DNA from: Saprospiraceae bacterium
Lineage (GTDB): Bacteria; Bacteroidota; Bacteroidia; Chitinophagales; Saprospiraceae
NCBI GenBank assembly: GCA_020631355.1
Contig: JAHDHL010000007.1
Coordinates: 62,001-126,000, forward strand
Reading direction: 5' to 3'
DNA: 64,000 nt
Part shown: positions 35,259 to 44,456 of the stretch, piece after piece
Numbering within the stretch: position 1 is the stretch's first letter
How the letters are laid out: the number at the start of each line of letters is the position of its first letter
Notes under the pieces: model-generated
What the model saw: only the letters and a program-made list of their open reading frames with translations
The model's database searches: none
Told to the model about the DNA's origin: nothing
Made by a program: the position numbers and the translations under genes

Positions 35259-36468
35259 TAATCGTTTTTCCCATTGCCTTGACTCCAGGCAATTCCTTTC
35301 CCTCCAGTAATTCCAACATGGCTCCACCTCCTGTGGATACATAACTGACTTCCTTGGATAATCCCATTTGGTTGACCGCAGCTACGGAATCTCCTCCTCC
35401 AATAAGGGAAAATCCACCATTCTTGGTCGCATCAGCAACTGCCTGGGCTACGAGCTTCGTTCCATTCGCAAATTTGGACATTTCGAATACACCCATCGGG
35501 CCATTCCAAAGAATGGTCTTCGCATTATTGATGGCCTGACTGAATTCATTCTGGGCATAGACCCCAATATCCAATCCCATCCAACCATCAGGAATCAAAT
35601 CAGAGGGTGCCACCTTGAACTGGGCATCATTGGAAAAGGCATCAGCCACAACAGAATCGGAGGGCAATAATAACTCCACTCCCTTATCCTTGGCTTTCTG
35701 AACCAATTCATTGGCCAGCGCCATTCTATCTTCCTCACATAGTGAATTACCGATCTGACCTCCTCTGGCTTTCATGAATGTATATGCCATTCCTCCTCCG
35801 ATGATGAGGGTGTCCACCTGGTCAATCAAACGATCCAATAATAGCATCTTGTCTGAAACCTTGGCACCTCCTACAATCGCTACGAATGGACGTTCGGGAT
35901 TATTGGTTACCCTAGCGGCATTCCTCAACTCATTTTCCAAGAGTAGTCCGAAACATTTGTGGTCCGCATCAAAGAATTCTGCTACGGTTGTGGTAGAAGC
36001 GTGTGCCCTATGTGCTGTCCCGAAGGCATCGTTCACATAGACATCGGCCAGTGAAGCCAATTGTGATGCAAATTCCTTATCACCTTTCTTTTCCTCCTTT
36101 TGGAAACGGGTGTTCTCCAGCAACATAACTTGGCCTCGCTTGAGATTAGCGGCCATTTCAGTCGCTTTCTCCCCTACGGTCTCCTCACAAAACCTAACTT
36201 CCACTCCCAATATTTCTACCAATTTTCCTACGATATTCTTCAGTGTGAAGCGCTCGACGTCGATACTGCCATCTTCCTTGAGTGCTTTCTGAGGTCGTCC
36301 CAAATGGGACATCAATATGATGGCTCCGCCTCCTTCCAGGATGCCCTCCAAAGTGGGCATTGCTCTCCTGATACGGGTATCATCCGTTACCTCAAATGTT
36401 TGTTTATCCAATGGTACATTAAAATCAACACGTACCAGAACTTTCTTATCTGAAAAATTAATATTCAT
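35251..36468 (-). CDS. pgk: Phosphoglycerate kinase
   Basis: A 405-residue glycolytic kinase that converts 1,3-bisphosphoglycerate and ADP to 3-phosphoglycerate and ATP. It shows the N-terminal KKVLVRVDFNVPLD, substrate-binding ILMSHLGRPQ, MLLENTRFQKEE, the hinge region IVGGAKVSDKMLLLDRL, and the nucleotide-binding SLIGGGDSVAAV and STGGGAMLELLEGK. Length is usual. It lies downstream of gap on the same strand, but a terminator between them suggests separate transcripts. Confidence 0.97.
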   Translation of the reverse strand: MNINFSDKKVLVRVDFNVPLDKQTFEVTDDTRIRRAMPTLEGILEGGGAIILMSHLGRPQKALKEDGSIDVERFTLKNIVGKLVEILGVEVRFCEETVGEKATEMAANLKRGQVMLLENTRFQKEEKKGDKEFASQLASLADVYVNDAFGTAHRAHASTTTVAEFFDADHKCFGLLLENELRNAARVTNNPERPFVAIVGGAKVSDKMLLLDRLIDQVDTLIIGGGMAYTFMKARGGQIGNSLCEEDRMALANELVQKAKDKGVELLLPSDSVVADAFSNDAQFKVAPSDLIPDGWMGLDIGVYAQNEFSQAINNAKTILWNGPMGVFEMSKFANGTKLVAQAVADATKNGGFSLIGGGDSVAAVNQMGLSKEVSYVSTGGGAMLELLEGKELPGVKAMGKTINA

Positions 36469-36500
36469 AGGTCTAAATATTGTAGGTGGCTTTCTTATCG

Positions 36501-36508
36501 CAAAAATA
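36501..36508 (-). promoter_or_regulatory. -7 box ahead of pgk
   Basis: On the minus strand the sequence reads TATTTTTG, an exact TAnnTTTG match, 33 bases before the pgk start codon. The -33 partner is not clear. Confidence 0.3.
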
Positions 36509-36585
36509 AAAAAGAAAGACAGATTTAGAAAAATTGGAATAGGAAGTCATATTAATTCCAATATCCTGACTCAGAAAATACAAAA

Positions 36586-36609
36586 GGGATTGCCCATAAG
36601 GACAATCCC
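36586..36609 (-). terminator. Terminator of gap
   Basis: GGGATTG/CAATCCC, a 7-bp stem extended by an inner CC/GG across a bulge, is followed on the minus strand by CTTTTG. It lies 27 bases after the gap stop codon. Confidence 0.6.
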
Positions 36610-36636
36610 ACACTTTATCATGAATTATAGATTAAC

Positions 36637-37626
36637 CTAGACTCTAGCGGCTAAATCAGCCAATCTGGCCGAATATCCCGCTTCATTATCATACCATGAT
36701 ACAATCTTGACCAATTTCCCTGATACTTGGGTCAATTGGGAATCATATATGGATGAGTGCTTATTCCCAATGATATCAGATGATACCAATGGTGCTTCAG
36801 CATATTCCAACACACCTTTCATAGGGCCCTCGCTCGCAGCTTTGAATGCTGCATTGATGGACGCTACAGTTACATCCTTATCCACTACTGCAGTCAGTTC
36901 TATCAAGGAACCTGTTACTGTTGGTACACGGACAGCCATTGCGAATAACTTTCCTTTGGATCCTGGCAACACCTTACCCAATGCAGATGCAGCTCCAGTG
37001 GTCGTAGGAACGATATTGATGGCAGCGGCCCTTGCTCTCCTCAAATCACTATGGGGAGCATCCTGAATCCGCTGGTCTGATGTATATGAGTGAATTGTTG
37101 TTACATTGCCTTGTACCAATCCCCAATTGTCCTCGACAACCTTGATGACAGGTGCCAAACAATTCGTAGTACAGGATGCATTGGAGAAATAATCCTTTTG
37201 ATGTGTAATCAATTCATCATTCACACCCAAAACAATCGTTTCGAATCCATCACCTTTTGCCGGTGCGGAAAGAATGACATTATCCGCTCCTGCTTTTTTA
37301 TGCAAACCTGCCTTTTCCTTGGTTCTGAAAACACCAGTACATTCCAAAACTGTGTTTACACCCAAATCCTTCCAAGGTAGGTCAGCGGGATTCCTTTCAG
37401 CATAGGCTTTCATGGTGTGTCCGTTGACTGTGATGGAATCTTCCGTATAGCTCACTTCCCCGGGATAGATACCCTGAGCAGAGTCATATTTGAACAAATG
37501 GGCTAAGGTCTTATTATCGGTTAGGTCATTGATGGCAACTACCTCAACTTCCGGATTATCCAGTAAGTTCCTGAGTGTCAGTCGGCCAATTCTTCCAAAG
37601 CCATTGATGGCGATTTTTCTAGGCAT
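36637..37626 (-). CDS. gap: Glyceraldehyde-3-phosphate dehydrogenase, type I
   Basis: A 329-residue GAPDH with the NAD-binding AINGFGRIGRLTLRNLL, VAINDLTD (the Asp after beta-2 favours NAD), the active-site SNASCTTNCLAPV with catalytic Cys152, IHSYTSDQRIQDAPH, RRARAAAINIVPTTTGAA, and the C-terminal SWYDNEAGYSARLADL. It catalyses oxidative phosphorylation of glyceraldehyde-3-phosphate, one step before Pgk, which is encoded just downstream. Confidence 0.97.
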   Translation of the reverse strand: MPRKIAINGFGRIGRLTLRNLLDNPEVEVVAINDLTDNKTLAHLFKYDSAQGIYPGEVSYTEDSITVNGHTMKAYAERNPADLPWKDLGVNTVLECTGVFRTKEKAGLHKKAGADNVILSAPAKGDGFETIVLGVNDELITHQKDYFSNASCTTNCLAPVIKVVEDNWGLVQGNVTTIHSYTSDQRIQDAPHSDLRRARAAAINIVPTTTGAASALGKVLPGSKGKLFAMAVRVPTVTGSLIELTAVVDKDVTVASINAAFKAASEGPMKGVLEYAEAPLVSSDIIGNKHSSIYDSQLTQVSGKLVKIVSWYDNEAGYSARLADLAARV

Positions 37627-37779
37627 TGTATACTTGGTTTAATTAATAAGGTAATCTCATTACTTAGTGTAAAAATAACAATAATTAAAATGAATAACAA
37701 GACTTCGGTTCGTTTTGTTTTAAAACATAGCCGGATTTTTAGGAAAAGGCTAAATTAGCAGCAGACAAAACCCAAGAAT

Positions 37780-38358
37780 ATGGACCAAGGAAAACTCATT
37801 AGTTTGCTCGAATCACTGCTGGCATCCGCACAAACCGGACGAAATTATGCCAGGGATTATCACAATCAACAACGATATGACGATATTCTGGAAAAGATAA
37901 AAGGACTGTATGAATTGATTCCCCAATTCCAATCCTCCTATATCCCAAAAATGGATCAGACCGGGTACATTACCCCAAAGGTGGGTGTGAATGCCATTAT
38001 CAGGAATGAGAAAGGACAATTCCTACTTGAAAAGAGAAAGGATGACCATTCATGGTGTATCATCGGAGGATGGTGTGAGCCACAACTATCGCCAGAACAG
38101 AATATCATCAAGGAAGTAAGGGAAGAAACGGGGCTAGAAGTAAGTCAAATGGAAATGGTCCATATTTTTTCCAGAACTGCCAATGACCTTTATCCCTATA
38201 GTTCTTACCATATCGTATATGCCTGCGAGGTAGAAAAGGGGGACATCCAAATTTCAGAAGAAAGTGACGATGTGGCTTTCTGGGATTTTGATGAGGTTTC
38301 CCCTTGGCACTATGACCACAAGGAATGGATAGCCCATTATTTGAAAAATAAGGAATAG
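37780..38358 (+). CDS. Nudix hydrolase with N-terminal dimerisation domain
   Basis: A 192-residue protein with a helical N-terminal domain (about 1-60, MDQGKLISLLESLLASAQTG, typical of NUDIX_N_2 proteins that act on ADP-ribose-like compounds) and a Nudix domain. The Nudix box reads GGWCEPQLSPEQNIIKEVREETGL. The core EVREETG is intact, but the early Glu (usual EPGES) is Leu and the usual Arg before the Glu pair is Lys. The catalytic glutamates remain, so activity on ADP-ribose or a sugar nucleotide is plausible but may be altered. Confidence 0.85.
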   Translation: MDQGKLISLLESLLASAQTGRNYARDYHNQQRYDDILEKIKGLYELIPQFQSSYIPKMDQTGYITPKVGVNAIIRNEKGQFLLEKRKDDHSWCIIGGWCEPQLSPEQNIIKEVREETGLEVSQMEMVHIFSRTANDLYPYSSYHIVYACEVEKGDIQISEESDDVAFWDFDEVSPWHYDHKEWIAHYLKNKE

Positions 38359-38507
38359 TATCATTCCGACAATGGGATTTTATTGTATTTTAGGGGCTGT
38401 TCAAATTATATATTTGAAACATTGATGTAATGGACCCAAGGGAGGGGGATACATGCATTCATACTATTATCATCCATAACAACTTATTCTTCGATTTACA
38501 ACATATT

Positions 38508-39455
38508 ATGAGCACCACCGAGCAAACTTCTGGCATCAAGGCAGAGCGTATTGATTCACTTTTGGATTCCATCCTGGTCATACTGAACCAAGAAGCAGAA
38601 CAGGAGGAACAAGAGCATGAAACCTGCGAGCATCATTCCAATAATAAGGCTTCATATCTTTCTATCTCCATCATTGATCATGCCCATGATATACCAAAAA
38701 ATGAAATAGAGCTACTCAAGGAAACAGCCCTAATACGAGAGGAAGCCTTAACATTACTTCGCCAAAATCAAATAGCGGATGGCACGGCACTCCTTGCCAA
38801 ATCCAATCATATCCAATCCAACCATCATCTGAATCATGAAGCAAAATTGCTTTTCGAAACATTCCAAGCAGCTGCGGATAGTTTTCTTAGCTTGAAAAAA
38901 GGAGCGTACAAGGAGTCCATGAGACTAATGGAAAACGCACTGAAAACGCATCAGGAGTTGTATCTGGAATATCAGTATCCGATTCAGGTGAGGCGCATCC
39001 ATCTGGCTAGGAACTGTACCAGAATCATGAGTATGGAAAGACGGTACGAAGCTGCCTTTGAGTATTCAACGCAACTGATACTTCATACTTTATCAGCAGC
39101 ATATGAGTGGCCGATGTCGGTTTGCCGACTCAAAATAACGGATAGTATCTCCGCATCATCCCAATTGTTTGTCATTAACCAATTATTGAATGAAATCGTA
39201 TTCATCCTGGAACAACATCCCTCGCCTGCAATCCTACTGCGATTCAGGACTTTCATCCAATGCCTTAATCAAATCGGTACGTCGGAATCCCAATTGGTAC
39301 TCGATTGGGCCAGTGCATACCAAGCACATAAAGAGAATGATGATATTCGGTTTCTAGAACATACGACGTCATTCCTCAAACATCATCAGAATAGATTACC
39401 TGTCGTGTATCCTTTCATCGTCAATACGCTAATAGAGCAATATTTCGAGGCTTGA
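38508..39455 (+). CDS. Hypothetical helical protein
   Basis: About 315 residues from the preferred start MSTTEQTSG; a start at 38430 would add 26 unlikely residues. The protein is soluble and almost all helical, with heptad-like runs (IDSLLDSILVILNQEAEQEEQEHE; ETALIREEALTLLRQNQ; ESMRLMENALKTHQELYLEY) that suggest TPR-like repeats around 130-250. The N-terminal part is rich in His and Glu (HETCEHH). I do not know the family. The following gene starts about 50 bases later. Confidence 0.65.
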   Translation: MSTTEQTSGIKAERIDSLLDSILVILNQEAEQEEQEHETCEHHSNNKASYLSISIIDHAHDIPKNEIELLKETALIREEALTLLRQNQIADGTALLAKSNHIQSNHHLNHEAKLLFETFQAAADSFLSLKKGAYKESMRLMENALKTHQELYLEYQYPIQVRRIHLARNCTRIMSMERRYEAAFEYSTQLILHTLSAAYEWPMSVCRLKITDSISASSQLFVINQLLNEIVFILEQHPSPAILLRFRTFIQCLNQIGTSESQLVLDWASAYQAHKENDDIRFLEHTTSFLKHHQNRLPVVYPFIVNTLIEQYFEA

Positions 39456-39505
39456 ACACAGGAAATACTACATACAGTATATATCAACTTCAAAATCATA
39501 TCAAA

Positions 39506-40150
39506 ATGAAACCAATACTTACCCTAATCATCATGTTCTGCATTAGCCTACAAAGCATAGGTGCTGTCGAAATCGATGGGATATTCCATATTGAGTTCCC
39601 AATGGAACACGATACCATGAAAATGGAAAGAGGCGGATATGACCTTGTCAATTATTTCGCCAATACCCTTGACGGCTCATTCATTTTCCAAGTTTCTGAG
39701 AAATCAGGTTACAACAAGAGTCTGGGACTAGGTTATCCATCAGATGTCCTGGAATATTACAAAAGTGTCGTAGAAGGTATGAGTACCAGTATGGAGAAAA
39801 ACGGTTTCAAACTCGGTGCATCCTCCCCTATTGAAATGAATGGCATACAAGGATATCGCATCATCGTGAATGATCCCGAAATCGAAGAACAGATTGGAGA
39901 ATCCTTGCTATTCACATTGAATGACAAATTGTATCAGGCTACATACCTGAGTCCATATGATTACAGTGAGAAAGCTAAGGAAACCTATCTGGAATCCTTG
40001 AGATTGACCGTTTCCGAAGATGATTACCAATACCTTTCCGAAAACAGTACGGCCTATGAAATGGGAGCCCTGGTAGGAAAGTTCATGGTATATGGTGTCA
40101 TTCTTATCGGCATATTGATTTTGATTCTCGTTTCGAGAAGAAATCGGTAA
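39506..40150 (+). CDS. Exported protein with C-terminal membrane anchor
   Basis: From the preferred start MKPILTL the product is 214 residues: a signal peptide (ending near SIGAVE), a periplasmic domain of about 160 residues, and a C-terminal membrane segment (LVGKFMVYGVILIGILILILV) followed by a short basic tail (SRRNR). The fold of the exported part is not recognised; FHIEFPMEHDTMKMERGG and GIQGYRIIVNDPE are the most distinctive segments. An upstream ATG at 39452 overlaps the previous gene and would bury the signal peptide. Confidence 0.7.
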   Translation: MKPILTLIIMFCISLQSIGAVEIDGIFHIEFPMEHDTMKMERGGYDLVNYFANTLDGSFIFQVSEKSGYNKSLGLGYPSDVLEYYKSVVEGMSTSMEKNGFKLGASSPIEMNGIQGYRIIVNDPEIEEQIGESLLFTLNDKLYQATYLSPYDYSEKAKETYLESLRLTVSEDDYQYLSENSTAYEMGALVGKFMVYGVILIGILILILVSRRNR

Positions 40151-40208
40151 TCTCCGGATACTCCTATGTATCCACATAAATATTATTTATCAAATAAAAA
40201 TTTCAACC

Positions 40209-41033
40209 ATGGCACAAGAAAAAATTACCAGAAAGAGAAAGAAGAAAAAGAAATCAAGAGTCCTAGAATTATGCTATGTATCCAATGCCAGTATTGCGGA
40301 ATATAGCATGGACACCAAGTATCCAATCATTTCAGCCAAGGACAAAAATGTAAAGGCAGATCCCGATTTCTTGGAAAAGGGCATTGACATCGGACTGATG
40401 AAATTGCACATCAACAATGCACCTGAAAGAAGAAAACTACTGGGATTGGTACCCGATAGGGATTATGAGATTATCGTAAAGTTCTCACCGGTCATACTTC
40501 ATGGAACGGACCAGCGGGAAGTTATGAAAATCAATTATTGCAAATTCTTCAATATTGAAAAGAATGATTCAGGGGATGGATTCACCTACAAGAAGATGTT
40601 TTCCAATCTAAGAATAAAGAATACACTCTCGTTTGATGTGCAACTTACGGAAATTGATAACAACATTGTCGACCCCCAACCCTTATCTAATCTTTTGAAT
40701 GATACGGGTATAGGTACAGCACTGGACCTATCGCCTGTCAACCCTAAGCAGTATTTAGAATTGGCTTCCAATATCGTAGGTAAGATACAGGATGTATTCG
40801 GTAAGGATAAGGAAGGAGATGATGGGCTTTGGAAAGATACATTGAATATAGAGCCTGCCCCGACCATTCCCGGAAGTTACAAACTGAGGGAGGGATTCTA
40901 TATTATTCTGGAGAGTCAGGATATCAAGATTAATCATCTGATATACCATAACAATAAGGTTGTTCATAGTAAGACACTTCAGGAAATCGAAGCGAATTAC
41001 CTTGTATTCGGAGTGGGTAAGCGGAATCTATAA
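40209..41033 (+). CDS. Hypothetical protein with a polybasic N terminus
   Basis: A 274-residue protein starting with a strongly basic segment (KITRKRKKKKKSR), then a beta-rich body such as DYEIIVKFSPVILHG and GFYIILESQDIKINHLIYHNN, and no membrane segment. The basic start could bind nucleic acid or membranes. The family is unknown to me. It stands alone between two unrelated genes. Confidence 0.65.
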   Translation: MAQEKITRKRKKKKKSRVLELCYVSNASIAEYSMDTKYPIISAKDKNVKADPDFLEKGIDIGLMKLHINNAPERRKLLGLVPDRDYEIIVKFSPVILHGTDQREVMKINYCKFFNIEKNDSGDGFTYKKMFSNLRIKNTLSFDVQLTEIDNNIVDPQPLSNLLNDTGIGTALDLSPVNPKQYLELASNIVGKIQDVFGKDKEGDDGLWKDTLNIEPAPTIPGSYKLREGFYIILESQDIKINHLIYHNNKVVHSKTLQEIEANYLVFGVGKRNL

Positions 41034-41110
41034 AATCCAAAAGTCAATGCCAGCGGGAATGTCCAATCCCATTTCATCAGAGCATTAACAATCGATTTTA
41101 TAGAATCCGC

Positions 41111-41118
41111 TATATTTG
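41111..41118 (+). promoter_or_regulatory. -7 promoter box
   Basis: TATATTTG matches TAnnTTTG and lies 28 bases before the ATG at 41147. No convincing TTTG is found at the -33 distance. Confidence 0.35.
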
Positions 41119-41146
41119 CGAATTTTATAATTACAAACATAATAAC

Positions 41147-41611
41147 ATGAATTCAACTAGAATCCTTACCGCTCTATTCACCCTTATGATGATTGGGTTT
41201 TCTGTTCAAGCTCAGATTGATGAGGATTATGTGGGCTATTGGGTACTAAAGGGTGGCGTAACGTCCAAGGACAAATGTGCCAAGGACCAGGTACTAGAAC
41301 TCAAGGCAGACGGTACTGCCGTTTATTACTATGGTGCGAATGCCAAGAATTGCGAACCTGTCATCATGGAATATGACGAGTGGAGAATCGTAAAGAAAAA
41401 AGTCCTGATTGAGGAACCTACGCTCAAGGACATCGTTCTTGACAGAACCCATAGGACCATTGTCGGGCTGGATGTAGGAAACGGAATTGGTATCCGAGGT
41501 ATCGTAAAGAAGAAAAATGGTCCAAGAATGACCATTATCGCTGAAGTACCTGAGGGAGATACGACCACAGAAAAGGAATTGACTTTCCTTAGGAGAAAGG
41601 AAAAGAAATAA
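41147..41611 (+). CDS. Small secreted protein
   Basis: A 154-residue protein with a signal peptide (ending VQAQI). The mature part, VGYWVLKGGVTSKDKCAKDQVLELKADGTAVYY, looks like the first strands of a lipocalin-like or META-type small barrel used by many exported Bacteroidota proteins, with two cysteines that could form a disulfide. The tail is rich in Lys. Function unknown. Confidence 0.75.
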   Translation: MNSTRILTALFTLMMIGFSVQAQIDEDYVGYWVLKGGVTSKDKCAKDQVLELKADGTAVYYYGANAKNCEPVIMEYDEWRIVKKKVLIEEPTLKDIVLDRTHRTIVGLDVGNGIGIRGIVKKKNGPRMTIIAEVPEGDTTTEKELTFLRRKEKK

Positions 41612-41632
41612 TTATGGATTTCTCCCAATGAA

Positions 41633-41663
41633 AAAGGCCTTAGGTAATATACCTAAGGCCTTT
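41633..41663. terminator. Bidirectional terminator
   Basis: AAAGGCCTTAGGT and ACCTAAGGCCTTT form a perfect 13-bp stem with a five-base loop between convergent genes. Confidence 0.85.
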
Positions 41664-41683
41664 CGTTATTCTGGGTCGTTCGA

Positions 41684-44446
41684 TTACTGAACGGCCACTT
41701 TCTTATTAATGGTCTTACCATTCGCTGTCAATTGGATGTGATACATCCCCTTTGCGACACCTCCAAGGTCAAGCAGTTCGATTTGCTGTCCGATATATAC
41801 GGATGTATTGCCCCATGTCTTTATCTCACGACCTGTCATATCCAATAATGTGATGTTCAAATCCATATTTTCCAATGCTTCGAACTCGATATTCACCTCA
41901 CCCCTCGTTGGGTTTGGATAAACAGACAGACCGGTCAATGTACCTTCGATTTCCTCATTGGAAACAGAGAATATGAAGGCATTCGCTTCTACCCTTTCGG
42001 AAATACACTCAATCTTTTCCTTTTCGATGTTCCAATTATAGAAGTAATAATAGTAGCCATTACCATAGACAGATGTAGTAATCTCACCTACGTCGCCGAT
42101 TGGATATGGATAATTTACACCACCATCATTTCTGAACATGTTATTCTGAGGGCAACGCAAGGAAAGATCGTTTCCTACAGGCACCTCAAAATTCAAATCA
42201 AGCGTATGCTCTCCCTGACCCAAATCAAAGCTAGCCGTAGCCAAAATATTATCATTCTGATCCACTAACTGGATATCCCTCACACCGGATGGTGCACCAT
42301 TAGGAACATAGACGGTGACATTCTTCAATGTAAATGGTTCGTATACTTCAAAGTAACTGTATGCACCTGTACTTGGCAATCCACCGCCACCAGCATTATC
42401 GGTCTTACCTCCATTCTGTTCTTCACCACCATCGACAAGTTGTGACTCCACATAAACGGTAGAATCCATATCCATATAATCAATATCGAAAGAACTACCT
42501 GTACCAATCTGGTTTCCTCCGGTTGGACTATCAAACCAAACCAGATTATCACCTGTGGCAGTAATCGTAGCTGGTCCTGGGTCATTGATAACTGCATTCT
42601 GTACAACGGGAGTTCCAGGATTCAATACAGTAATCTCTACTGATTGCGAAGTCAATGTATTACTGGAACAGGTACTTTCAGTTTGGACGAAATATGTACC
42701 GGACTCTGTAATAGTGATACTTTCCCCTGTTTCACTATTGGACCAGACCGGATTCATACCACTACCCAAATCGGTTGTCAATGTAACTGTTTCTCCAAAG
42801 CAGAACTTATCATCACCATCCAGACTGATGATGGGATCTGTCTCCTCGATGATGGTGGTCGTAATCGAGTTACTCAAGGAAACACAATCGTTTGCATCCG
42901 TTGATACCACACTATAGTTTCCTGCTTCCGTTACCGTAATCGTTGGAGTAGTAGCTCCATTGGACCAAGTGTAATTAGCGAAACCTGCTGGTGCAGCCAA
43001 TTCTACGGAACCACCCACACAGAATGCTGCGTTTCCTGTTACCTGAATATCTGAAGCAGCCAATAAACAATCCGCTTCAGGGATATTGTGTGTCGTATTG
43101 ATTTGTGCATCCTCGATTACCGTCTTCACACCTGATGGCCACTTGATGACCATGGAATCGATTTCTGTAGCCGTACCCAAACCGAAGTGTACGGTCAAGG
43201 AACTCATAGGACTGAAGCTCTGTCCTGCACGCACCTCACGAATCTGGATACCCCAAGCACCATGAATCTCCACTCTTGCACCAATTCCGTTCTTGTTACT
43301 TACGATACCTTGGGTATTTACCTTAACCCAATTGTTGTTATTCGCATCATTGATATAAAGGGCATTCCCCTTGATGACATCAAGGAAACCATCATTATTA
43401 AAGTCTCCGATTCCTCCATCATCGAATGGCAAATCATATCCTGTAAAGGTCATATCACCATTATTCAGGTACAATTCCTTACCAAGTTCAGAGAAGATGT
43501 CAATAAAACCATCATTATTGAAATCACCCGATGCATTCTCCCATGCTCCAAGGTCATAGGGTGGAATACCAGATGACATAATGGACTCCGTGTAGTTTCC
43601 GTTTCCATCATTCACCATAAAGCGATTCTGCTCGTCATGATTTACTATGAATGCATCAAAATCACCATCATTATCAAAATCCTCGAATACGGTAGCCCAT
43701 GATTGTGCATTATCATCCATCCCGATTTGAGCTCCTACCTCGGTGTAGGTACCATCGCCATTATTCCTATACATGGCATTGGTTCTTTCGATATCACCCG
43801 GAGAAGAACCCTGACGACATTTTGTGATGTACAAGTCCGTATCCCAATCATTATCATAATCCACCCAAAGTGCAGCATAATTACCGGCAAGGTCAAGGGT
43901 TTGGATAAGGTTCTGGTCCTCTACCAAAACACCATTCCCATCATTCCTGTATGGGTGACTCTGATCCACATCGTGGCAAACAAAAGCATCCAAATGACCA
44001 TCATTATCAATATCCGCAAAAGTGGAACGTTGTGAAAAGATATAATCACTGTGATAATCCTCTGTGAATGCTGTACCATCCGCATTGGCATAGATGAATG
44101 ATACAGCCTGACCGCCTCCGAAAAGAAGATCCATGTATCCGTTTCCATCAATATCACCCGCACATAGACTCCATGTAGGATAGTTTTGTAAACTCACCGG
44201 ATATTGATTCTGGACAAAAGAACCATCTGGTTGTTGGTAATCAATCGTAATCATGTTTGTGGTTACCCTTACCACATCGTCCAAATGGTCACCATTCATA
44301 TCTACGGCGCAATCCTCATAAGAACTTCCCGATAGAGAATTCAGACTACTGGACATATTGGTGAAACTCACCTGTTGGGCCATAAGACCAACTGATGCCC
44401 CGGCTATCAGGCAGTGGATAAGTAAAATGTTGTACAATTTTTTCAT
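41684..44446 (-). CDS. FG-GAP/ASPIC surface protein with T9SS domain
   Basis: A 920-residue exported protein. After the signal peptide (ending GLMAQ) come about six FG-GAP/VCBS repeats with calcium-type loops (DMNGDHLDD, DIDGNGYMD, DFDNDGDFDAF, DFNNDGFID). An ASPIC/UnbV domain (IGARVEIHGAWGIQIREVRAG, FGLGTATEIDSMVIKWPSG) follows near 370-450, then two Ig-like repeats (CVGGSVELAAPAGFANYTWSNG, CFGETVTLTTDLGS), a beta-sandwich, and a C-terminal T9SS sorting domain (LSVYPNPTRGEVNIEF, ITLLDMTGREI). It is a calcium-stabilised surface or secreted protein encoded 10 bases after a T9SS cytochrome, so the two are probably deployed together. Confidence 0.88.
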   Translation of the reverse strand: MKKLYNILLIHCLIAGASVGLMAQQVSFTNMSSSLNSLSGSSYEDCAVDMNGDHLDDVVRVTTNMITIDYQQPDGSFVQNQYPVSLQNYPTWSLCAGDIDGNGYMDLLFGGGQAVSFIYANADGTAFTEDYHSDYIFSQRSTFADIDNDGHLDAFVCHDVDQSHPYRNDGNGVLVEDQNLIQTLDLAGNYAALWVDYDNDWDTDLYITKCRQGSSPGDIERTNAMYRNNGDGTYTEVGAQIGMDDNAQSWATVFEDFDNDGDFDAFIVNHDEQNRFMVNDGNGNYTESIMSSGIPPYDLGAWENASGDFNNDGFIDIFSELGKELYLNNGDMTFTGYDLPFDDGGIGDFNNDGFLDVIKGNALYINDANNNNWVKVNTQGIVSNKNGIGARVEIHGAWGIQIREVRAGQSFSPMSSLTVHFGLGTATEIDSMVIKWPSGVKTVIEDAQINTTHNIPEADCLLAASDIQVTGNAAFCVGGSVELAAPAGFANYTWSNGATTPTITVTEAGNYSVVSTDANDCVSLSNSITTTIIEETDPIISLDGDDKFCFGETVTLTTDLGSGMNPVWSNSETGESITITESGTYFVQTESTCSSNTLTSQSVEITVLNPGTPVVQNAVINDPGPATITATGDNLVWFDSPTGGNQIGTGSSFDIDYMDMDSTVYVESQLVDGGEEQNGGKTDNAGGGGLPSTGAYSYFEVYEPFTLKNVTVYVPNGAPSGVRDIQLVDQNDNILATASFDLGQGEHTLDLNFEVPVGNDLSLRCPQNNMFRNDGGVNYPYPIGDVGEITTSVYGNGYYYYFYNWNIEKEKIECISERVEANAFIFSVSNEEIEGTLTGLSVYPNPTRGEVNIEFEALENMDLNITLLDMTGREIKTWGNTSVYIGQQIELLDLGGVAKGMYHIQLTANGKTINKKVAVQ

Positions 44447-44456
44447 ATCTCAATTT

